A stretch of DNA of 20,131 nt. Source: Comamonas sp. (lineage in GTDB: Bacteria > Pseudomonadota > Gammaproteobacteria > Burkholderiales > Burkholderiaceae_C). The translations under genes and the position numbers were made by a program. The stretch spans positions 1 through 20,131 of the forward strand of contig JAHAYB010000259.1 in assembly GCA_018384835.1 (NCBI GenBank), given 5' to 3'. Shown here piece by piece: positions 15,393-20,131 of the stretch (the stretch's first letter is position 1; every line of letters begins with the position of its first letter). The notes under the pieces are model-generated. The model ran no database searches. It was not told where the DNA came from and saw nothing but the letters and a program-made list of their open reading frames with translations.

Positions 15393-15808
15393 GGCTTCTC
15401 CTTCAGCGTGGCCGCTTGGCTGGCCTGCGCATGGGGCGGGGTGCTGTCCTTTGCATCTGCTTCCACATTGCTATCGGCCAAAAGCCAGCGCAGCACCCAG
15501 GCCGTGGCCAGCATGGTCACCACCGTACCGACAATGGCAGAGGCTAAAAACGGCAGCCACTCACGCGCAATGCGCTCAAAATGCAGCATCACCCCAGCGA
15601 TGATGGGGATAAACAGCAGCATCATGTTTTGCAGCAGGGCATTGGCCACTTGCTCTAGCGTTTTGGGCAAGCGCCCGAGCCAGAGCAGCCCGGCAAGCAA
15701 TAACAGCGCCCCCACTAGCGCCCCAGGCAAGGGCAGGTGTAGCGCCAGCACCAGCCACTCACCGAGCCACTGCAAGGCCAGCAAACCCAACAAGGCGTAT
15801 AAAAACAA
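15389..15808 (-). CDS. lrgA: LrgA/CidA-family holin-like protein
   Basis: 139-residue small membrane protein with four likely helices (about 2-22, 27-47, 60-78 and 88-108). The core PLPGALVGALLLLAGLLWLG and LFIPIIAGVMLHFERI match the LrgA/CidA holin-like family. A hydrophilic tail of about 30 residues (from LADSNVEADAK) follows the last helix, longer than in many family members. The start is TTG at 15808: AGGAG lies 7 nt upstream, and no in-frame ATG occurs before the first helix, so the TTG start is well supported. The stop overlaps the lrgB start. Both genes are transcribed from the structured 429-bp intergenic region to the right. There is no adjacent LytTR or LysR regulator gene, unlike in many lrgAB loci. 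Confidence 0.88.
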   Translation of the reverse strand: MFLYALLGLLALQWLGEWLVLALHLPLPGALVGALLLLAGLLWLGRLPKTLEQVANALLQNMMLLFIPIIAGVMLHFERIAREWLPFLASAIVGTVVTMLATAWVLRWLLADSNVEADAKDSTPPHAQASQAATLKEKP

Positions 15809-15887
15809 TTCCTCACTCCTTACACCTAACTAGAACGTGTTGCCGCTTACCCCCACGCACGAGCAAGAGGAGAGCCGCCCCCCCGTT

Positions 15888-15943
15888 CTTAGAAATAGGC
15901 AAAAAGTTCAAATGTACGCCTAGGCGGTTGCCCAGTTTCTAAG
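15888..15943. repeat. long imperfect inverted repeat with a palindromic core
   Basis: CTTAGAAA (15888-15895) pairs with TTTCTAAG (15936-15943). Two to three bases further in, GGCAA (15898-15902) pairs with TTGCC (15928-15932). The enclosed segment contains the perfect palindrome CGCCTAGGCG (15917-15926). Neither side has a T run, so it is not a normal terminator; it may be an operator array or a structured RNA. Confidence 0.5.
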
Positions 15944-16005
15944 CAGCACCAATGCTGACCATGAAAAAACAACAACTTAAGCCATAAAAAAGCACAAATC
16001 ACAGA

Positions 16006-16042
16006 CTTATCCACAGGGTTTTCCTCATGAACAGTGGATAAG
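16006..16042. promoter_or_regulatory. two inverted DnaA-box-like sites
   Basis: TTATCCACA (16007-16015, plus strand) matches the DnaA-box consensus TTATNCACA exactly; TTATCCACT on the minus strand (16033-16041) differs at the last base. Together, CTTATCCAC and GTGGATAAG form a 9-bp perfect inverted repeat with a 19-bp spacer. No dnaA, dnaN, gidA or parAB gene is nearby, so a replication origin is not supported; transcriptional control by DnaA or chance are the alternatives. Confidence 0.45.
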
Positions 16043-16103
16043 CGCAGGGTTTTTACTAGGCAGGTGCTGGCCTGTTGCAAGCAATTCTTTTCTCTCATGC
16101 TTG

Positions 16104-16142
16104 GGCGCTGATAATCAACCTTAGCGTGCCGCCATCAGCGCC
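16104..16142. repeat. 9-bp inverted repeat upstream of the DUF3334 gene
   Basis: GGCGCTGAT (16104-16112) and ATCAGCGCC (16134-16142) enclose a 21-nt loop, 95 bp before the DUF3334 start. It could form a hairpin in the leader mRNA or end a leftward or rightward small transcript; no T run follows. Confidence 0.4.
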
Positions 16143-16237
16143 TGGGTTTATGGGCGGGCTTGTTGGCTGATTGGGCTAATTTGGCTCTGGCCTACGCTGC
16201 GCTTCTTCTCCTCCACCTTTTTTTATGGATTGCCGCA

Positions 16238-16948
16238 ATGACCACCCCTCCTCTGACCACCACCAGCGATGTGCTGGGCATCAATGACTTGCTGCTCAGT
16301 CTGTGCAACTCTGTCACCCGCGTTCTGAGCGTTGCTACCAACAGCCAAGTGCAGTACTCGGGCATGGTGCAGCGTATCCAAAAAACCTATCTCAAACCTG
16401 AAATTGGTTGCTTTGTGCTGTTTGATGGTGGTTTCTCTGGCTTGGTCATCATCAATTTTTCTGCCGACTCGGCCATGGAGCTATACCGCAGCTACCTGCT
16501 GAATATGGGCATGTCGGAGTCTGACCTGGCCAGCTCCCACACCTCCGACGAGGTCAGCAACGTCATGGGCGAGCTAATGAACCAGGTGGTAGGCGACTTC
16601 ACCGGCAAAGTGCGCCGCGAGATGCAGACCCACATCACGCAAAACCAGCCCAAGATGCTAGTGCTCAATAAGCAGGTGCAACTAAGCGTAGATGCCAACC
16701 TAGACAACCCCCAGGCGCGGCGCGTCACCTTCTACACCAGCGCGGGCAATATCTTTTATTTAGAGCTGGCCGTGGATAACACCGAGTTCATCAAGCTGCA
16801 AGACTTTGATGCTGGTGAAGTGGTGGACCCCGATGCCATCATCGCCCAAGCCGATGATTCCCGAGCTGCCGCCGCTAGCGCTAGCGCCAGCGTTATCAGC
16901 CAAGAAGACGAAGACACCGCCGCCCTGCTCAAATCCCTGGGCATGTAA
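16238..16948 (+). CDS. DUF3334-family protein, CheC/CheX-like
   Basis: 236-residue soluble protein recognised as DUF3334, a family without assigned function. Conserved stretches include KPEIGCFVLFDGGFSGLVII (53-72), TSDEVSNVMGELMNQVVGDF (102-121) and NQPKMLVLNKQVQLSVD (136-152). The helix GELMNQVVGDF (111-121) carries E-x-x-N (Glu-112, Asn-115) followed by Gly, the layout of the catalytic helix in CheC/CheX/FliY phosphatases. After an Ala/Ser linker (209-219) the protein ends in an acidic peptide, EDEDTAALLKSLGM, resembling the CheY-binding C-terminus of CheZ (DDLLDSLGF). I infer a response-regulator-binding or phosphatase role; no chemotaxis gene is nearby. ATG at 16238 is preferred: the upstream in-frame TTG (16160) would add a hydrophobic segment with no support. 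Only a weak Shine-Dalgarno is seen. Confidence 0.8.
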   Translation: MTTPPLTTTSDVLGINDLLLSLCNSVTRVLSVATNSQVQYSGMVQRIQKTYLKPEIGCFVLFDGGFSGLVIINFSADSAMELYRSYLLNMGMSESDLASSHTSDEVSNVMGELMNQVVGDFTGKVRREMQTHITQNQPKMLVLNKQVQLSVDANLDNPQARRVTFYTSAGNIFYLELAVDNTEFIKLQDFDAGEVVDPDAIIAQADDSRAAAASASASVISQEDEDTAALLKSLGM

Positions 16949-16980
16949 GGGCGTGTGAGCCTTTGCACACCGCAAACACC

Positions 16981-17034
16981 GGCGCTGCCCGCACCCGCCC
17001 TAGTGCTCCAAGCCTAGTGCCCCAGGGCAGCGCC
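16981..17034 (+). terminator. 10-bp inverted repeat after the DUF3334 gene
   Basis: GGCGCTGCCC (16981-16990) and GGGCAGCGCC (17025-17034) form a perfect 10-bp stem around a 34-nt loop that itself contains a direct repeat of CCTAGTGC (16999-17006 and 17013-17020). A weak T-rich stretch, TTGGTTATCTT, follows. Probably separates DUF3334 from hpnD, whose start is only 26 bp away. Confidence 0.45.
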
Positions 17035-17059
17035 TTGGTTATCTTGCTATATTGAGTCG

Positions 17060-17935
17060 ATGAACCATTCCTCCCCTTGCAGCACCGGCGTACCTGCCAC
17101 CGCCCTGGACTATGTGCAGCGCAAGACTGCCGCCTCGGGCAGCAGCTTTTATTACGCTTTTTTATTCCTGCCCAAGCCCCAGCGGGCGGCCATTACCGCC
17201 TTCTACGCCTTCTGCCGCGAGGTGGACGATGTGGTCGATGAGGTGCAAGACAGCGCCATTGCCGCCAAAAAACTCGCCTGGTGGCATCAGGAAGTGGCGC
17301 AAGCCTTTGCGGGCAAACCCACCCACCCCGTGATGCAGGCGCTGATGCCCCACTGCCCCGACTACGGCATCACCCAAGCCCAACTGCAAGCCATCATCGA
17401 AGGCTGCCAGATGGATTTGACGCAAACCCGCTACCTGGATTTTGCCGGCCTCAGCCGCTACTGCCACCTGGTCGCGGGCGTGGTGGGCGAAGTCTCGGCC
17501 CGCATCTTTGGCCAAACACAGGAAGCCACCACCGCCTACGCGCACAAGCTGGGGTTGGCCTTTCAACTGACCAACATCCTGCGCGACGTGGGTGAAGACG
17601 CGATGCGTGGCCGCATCTACCTACCCATCAACGAATTGCAGCAATTTGAGGTCAAGGCCAGCGAAATCACCCAGCGCCAGTATTCCAATCGCTTTACCGC
17701 GCTGATGCAATTCCAGGCCCTACGCGCCCACCAGCTCTACGACGAAGCCTTAGCGCTGCTACCCGCCGCCGACCTACGTGCCCAAAAACCCGGCCTGATG
17801 ATGGCCAGCATCTACCGCACCCTGCTGCGCGAGATTGAGGCCAGCGGCTTCCAAGTGCTGCACCAGCGCATCGCCCTGACCCCGCTGCGCAAGCTCTGGC
17901 TGGCCTGGAAGATGCAGGCGCTAGGCCGCATGTAA
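17060..17935 (+). CDS. hpnD: presqualene diphosphate synthase
   Basis: 291-residue trans-isoprenyl diphosphate synthase of the squalene/phytoene synthase family. HpnD condenses two farnesyl diphosphates to presqualene diphosphate, the first step of the bacterial HpnCDE squalene route to hopanoids. Visible features: SGSSFYYAFLFLPKPQRAAI (26-45), the first Asp-rich motif DDVVDE (56-61), QMDLTQTRYLDF (117-128) and the second motif NILRDVGEDAMRGRIYLP (172-189, Asp-176 and Asp-180). These stretches fit HpnD better than HpnC or CrtB. ATG at 17060 has only a weak GAG upstream. hpnE begins 2 nt after the stop, so the two are one operon. hpnC, normally immediately upstream, is missing from this position. 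A phytoene synthase role is the alternative but is less likely given the partner gene. Confidence 0.92.
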   Translation: MNHSSPCSTGVPATALDYVQRKTAASGSSFYYAFLFLPKPQRAAITAFYAFCREVDDVVDEVQDSAIAAKKLAWWHQEVAQAFAGKPTHPVMQALMPHCPDYGITQAQLQAIIEGCQMDLTQTRYLDFAGLSRYCHLVAGVVGEVSARIFGQTQEATTAYAHKLGLAFQLTNILRDVGEDAMRGRIYLPINELQQFEVKASEITQRQYSNRFTALMQFQALRAHQLYDEALALLPAADLRAQKPGLMMASIYRTLLREIEASGFQVLHQRIALTPLRKLWLAWKMQALGRM

Positions 17936-17937
17936 GC

Positions 17938-19269
17938 ATGGACATAGGGGGCATAGGCATAGGCAGCAGCAAGCCGCAGCAGCGCATCGCCATCATCGGC
18001 GGGGGCTGGGCAGGCATGGCCGCCGCCGTGTATGGGCAGCAGGCAGGCCACGCCATCACCGTATTGGAAGCCAGCCGCCACTGGGGAGGCCGCGCCCGTG
18101 GCATGGCCTGGCAAGACAGTCAAGGCCGCCCATGGCAACTCGATAACGGCCAGCACATCCTGATTGGTGCATACAGCCACTGCCTGGATTTAATGCGCAT
18201 CGTAGGCATCCACCCCGAGCAAGCCCTGCTGCGCCTACCCCTGGATTTACGCAACCGCCAAGGCCAAGGGCTGCACCTGCCCGACCTGCCCCCGCCCTGG
18301 AACGCCCTGCTGGGGATCGCCCGCAGCCAAGGCTGGCGCTGGGCGGACAAACTCGCCCTGCTGCGCTGGGCGCTGCACTGGCGCTTGCGCAAGTTTCAAT
18401 GCGCAGACCATGCCAGCGTGGCCGACCTTTGCCGCCGCCTGCCCAACGCCATCCTGCACGGCGTGATGGAGCCGCTGTGCATCTCCGCCCTCAATATGCC
18501 GCTGGAGCAAGCCAGTGGCCGCGTATTCCTACGCATCCTGCAAGACAGCCTGTTTGCCGGGCGCGGCGGCGCTGACCTGCTGATTCCCCGCGTGGATATG
18601 GGCCGCCTCTTCCCCGCCAGCGCCGCCCAATGGCTGTCCGAGCGTGGCGCACAGCTACGCCTAGGCCAGCGCGTGCGCCAACTACAAGCCCCAGCACCAA
18701 CAGATGGCCGCAGCGGTTGGCTGGTAGATAGCGAGCATTTTGATAGCGTGGTGCTAGCCACCCCCAGCGCTGAGGCTGCCCGCCTAGTGCACCCCCTGGC
18801 CGTAGCCGATGCCTGGGCCGCCACCGCTGGGGCCCTGCCCCACAGCGCCATTGCCACCGTCTATGCCTACGCGCCGCAACTAGCCAGCGGCCAGGCACAA
18901 CTGCCCGCGCCCATGCTGGCCTTGCAATCCGCCCCCCAAGCCCCCGCCCAGTTTGCGTTTGACCAAGGCCAACTGAGCGGTCAGGCGGGCTTATTGGCTT
19001 TAGTCATTAGCACCAGTGCGGGTGATGCGGTCACGCTAGAGGCACAAGCCACCGCCCAAGCTGAAGCCCAATTAGGCGTTGGCACTTTAGAAGCGCTAAA
19101 AACCATTATTGACAAACGCGCTACTTTTGCGTGTATGCCTAAAGTCAATCGCCCTTCTGCGCTGATTGCACCTGATTTATGGGCTTGCGGGGATTATGTA
19201 GAAGGGCCTTATCCAGCGACTTTAGAGGGGGCAGTGCGCAGTGCCATCAAATGCTTGCAGGGTCGTTAA
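17938..19269 (+). CDS. hpnE: hydroxysqualene dehydroxylase (FAD-dependent)
   Basis: 443-residue flavoprotein of the amine oxidase/phytoene desaturase superfamily that reduces hydroxysqualene to squalene. The FAD-binding dinucleotide fold is at the N-terminus (IAIIGGGWAGMAAAVYG, 17-33, with Glu-44 in VLEAS and GGRA at 50-53). LDNGQHILIGAY and the C-terminal FAD segment LWACGDYVEGPYPATLEGAVRS are typical of HpnE. ATG at 17938 lies 2 nt after the hpnD stop. The last 90 or so codons differ in codon use: of 11 leucine codons from 18991 on, six are TTA and only one is CTG, whereas CTG dominates before. The frame is intact and the domain complete. A strong intrinsic terminator follows. Confidence 0.92.
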   Translation: MDIGGIGIGSSKPQQRIAIIGGGWAGMAAAVYGQQAGHAITVLEASRHWGGRARGMAWQDSQGRPWQLDNGQHILIGAYSHCLDLMRIVGIHPEQALLRLPLDLRNRQGQGLHLPDLPPPWNALLGIARSQGWRWADKLALLRWALHWRLRKFQCADHASVADLCRRLPNAILHGVMEPLCISALNMPLEQASGRVFLRILQDSLFAGRGGADLLIPRVDMGRLFPASAAQWLSERGAQLRLGQRVRQLQAPAPTDGRSGWLVDSEHFDSVVLATPSAEAARLVHPLAVADAWAATAGALPHSAIATVYAYAPQLASGQAQLPAPMLALQSAPQAPAQFAFDQGQLSGQAGLLALVISTSAGDAVTLEAQATAQAEAQLGVGTLEALKTIIDKRATFACMPKVNRPSALIAPDLWACGDYVEGPYPATLEGAVRSAIKCLQGR

Positions 19270-19290
19270 AGCCTTTTTAGCGCATTAACT

Positions 19291-19328
19291 ACCCGGATAA
19301 GCAAAGCCGCCTATCCGGGTTTATTTTT
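19291..19328 (+). terminator. intrinsic terminator of hpnDE
   Basis: ACCCGGATA (19291-19299) pairs with TATCCGGGT (19312-19320) across a 12-nt loop and is followed directly by TTATTTTTA on the plus strand. This is the best intrinsic terminator in the window, 21 bp after the hpnE stop. The minus strand lacks a T run, so it is mainly one-directional. Confidence 0.85.
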
Positions 19329-19342
19329 AGGGCACTTTGCTT

Positions 19343-20131
19343 TTATTTCGCGCCAGGCACCTTGCCTTCTACGCCTTTAACGTAAAAGTTAATGCTGGTA
19401 AGAAAAGCATCATCGGCCACCGCACCGTTAGCCAGCACTTCGCGCTCGTCATTGGCGTGGATGGGGCCTTGCCAGATATGCAGGCTGCCGTTTTCCAAGC
19501 CATCTTTAGCGCGGGCAACTTTGGCCTGAATGTCCAGCGGAATCTCATCGGGCATAGAGACCAAATCAATTGCGCCTTCCTTCACGCCCCACCAGGCTTG
19601 GCCGCTGCGCCATGTGCCATCCAGCACGGCTTGCACCGATTGGCGGTAGTAGGGCAGCCAGTCGATGGCGGCAGAGCCTAAATGCGCCTCGGGGCCATAA
19701 GCGCTCATGTCCGAATCCCAGCCAAAGGCGCGTACGTCTTTTTCCTGCGCGGTTTTAAGCACGGCGGGCGAGTCGGTGTTCTGGAAGAGCACATCCGCAC
19801 CGCTGTTAATCAGGCTGGTGGCGGCTTCAGTTTCCTTGGGTGGGCTAAACCATTCATTCACCCAAACTACTTTGGTGGTGATGGCGGGATTCACGCTCTG
19901 CGCCCCCAGGGTAAAGCTGTTCAGGTTGCGCAGCACTTCGGGGATGGGCACAGAGCCGACTACGCCCAGCACATTGCTCTTGGTCATGCCGCCCGCAACG
20001 ATGCCTGCCAGATAAGCGCCCTCGTAGGTGCGCGAGTCGTAGGTGCGCACGTTGTCGGCGGTTTTGTAGCCGGTGGCATGTTCCCACTTCACATCGGGAA
20101 AGTCGGCGGCCAGCTTTTGGATGGTGTCCAT
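19343..20131 (-). CDS. BMP-family ABC transporter substrate-binding protein, C-terminal part
   Basis: At least 262 codons are in the window; the 5' end lies beyond the right edge, so the Met at 20131 is probably internal and no signal peptide can be seen. The sequence matches the basic membrane protein (BMP/PnrA/Med) family of periplasmic binding proteins, which bind nucleosides or purines for ABC importers. Recognisable stretches are TYEGAYLAGIVAGGMTKSN, VLGVVGSVPIPEVLRNLNSF, VVWVNEWFSPPKETEAATSL, SGADVLFQNTDSPAVLKTA and FGWDSDMSAYGP, in the order of the type I binding-protein fold. Family members are about 350-390 residues, so about 100 residues are missing. Permease and ATPase genes, usually adjacent, are not in the window. 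It converges with hpnE. Confidence 0.9.
   Translation of the reverse strand: MDTIQKLAADFPDVKWEHATGYKTADNVRTYDSRTYEGAYLAGIVAGGMTKSNVLGVVGSVPIPEVLRNLNSFTLGAQSVNPAITTKVVWVNEWFSPPKETEAATSLINSGADVLFQNTDSPAVLKTAQEKDVRAFGWDSDMSAYGPEAHLGSAAIDWLPYYRQSVQAVLDGTWRSGQAWWGVKEGAIDLVSMPDEIPLDIQAKVARAKDGLENGSLHIWQGPIHANDEREVLANGAVADDAFLTSINFYVKGVEGKVPGAK

Larger units (their letters stand above)
15809..16237. promoter_or_regulatory. 429-bp non-coding region between lrgA and the DUF3334 gene
   Basis: No convincing gene is present. It is more AT-rich than its flanks in the middle (15901-16030). From left to right it holds a CTAGAACGTGTT motif (15830-15841), a long imperfect hairpin (15888-15943), two oppositely oriented DnaA-box-like sites (16007-16041), a repeated CAGGGTTTT (16014 and 16045) and a 9-bp hairpin (16104-16142). 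It must contain the promoters for lrgAB (leftward) and probably for DUF3334 (rightward). Confidence 0.6.

Noticed and set aside
16006..16042. Chromosomal replication origin
   Set aside because: Only two box-like sites, and no dnaA, dnaN, gidA or par genes or clear AT-rich unwinding region beside them.
15889..16098. 69-codon open frame on the minus strand in the lrgA/DUF3334 gap
   Set aside because: ATG start but no clear ribosome-binding site or family resemblance; it overlaps the inverted repeats and DnaA-like sites, which explain the region better.
16160..16237. TTG-started hydrophobic N-terminal extension of the DUF3334 protein
   Set aside because: It would add a signal-like segment not typical of the family, from a TTG without Shine-Dalgarno; ATG at 16238 fits the known N-terminus.

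Overview
This 20.1-kb window is a GC-rich, gene-dense piece of bacterial chromosome. The gene content points to Burkholderiales (Betaproteobacteria), most likely a Comamonadaceae-like organism. The main clues are an orn / M48 protease / rsgA / CobD-like block, a RisAS-type (OmpR/EnvZ) two-component pair, a synthetase-type RelA, adjacent squalene genes hpnD and hpnE, and several C4 (3-hydroxybutyrate) metabolism genes. I see no rRNA, tRNA, CRISPR array, phage or insertion sequence, so this is mainly core genome with a few unusual intergenic regions.

Layout. 1-1063 (minus): the start of a MaoC-domain gene, probably the bifunctional enoyl-CoA hydratase/phosphate acetyltransferase, follows fabI. 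1064-1420: a 357-bp divergent control region with two perfect palindromes and overlapping hairpins. 1421-2269 (plus): 3-hydroxybutyryl-CoA dehydrogenase. 2405-3241 (minus): hisF, without other his genes next to it. 3372-4325 (plus): a CobD/CbiB/AmpE-like membrane protein. 4358-6648 (minus): an M48 (Ste24-type) membrane protease overlapping rsgA by 4 nt. 6699-8171 (plus): orn and serB. 8194-11010 (minus, transcribed right to left): bdhA, then an OmpR-type regulator, then its sensor kinase. 11227-14593 (plus): an alpha/beta hydrolase and relA. 14631-15808 (minus): lrgA-lrgB, 4-nt overlap. 15809-16237: a 429-bp non-coding stretch with several inverted repeats and two DnaA-box-like sites. 16238-16948 (plus): a DUF3334 protein. 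17060-19269 (plus): hpnD-hpnE, followed by a clear intrinsic terminator. 19343-20131 (minus): the C-terminal part of a BMP-family nucleoside-type ABC transporter binding protein.

Functional threads. Short-chain acyl and PHB-related metabolism: MaoC/Pta, FabI, 3-hydroxybutyryl-CoA dehydrogenase and 3-hydroxybutyrate dehydrogenase. Stress and envelope control: RelA, OmpR/EnvZ-like pair, M48 protease, LrgAB. RNA and ribosome upkeep: Orn, RsgA. Hopanoid or squalene precursor synthesis: HpnD, HpnE.

Most interesting item: the DUF3334 protein carries a CheC/CheX-like ExxN helix motif and ends in a peptide resembling the CheY-binding tail of CheZ, which suggests an undescribed response-regulator phosphatase. 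Second are the non-coding regions 1064-1420 and 15809-16237, which hold palindromes and hairpins typical of operators, leaders or small RNAs. All family assignments were made by eye from the translated sequence, without database searches.
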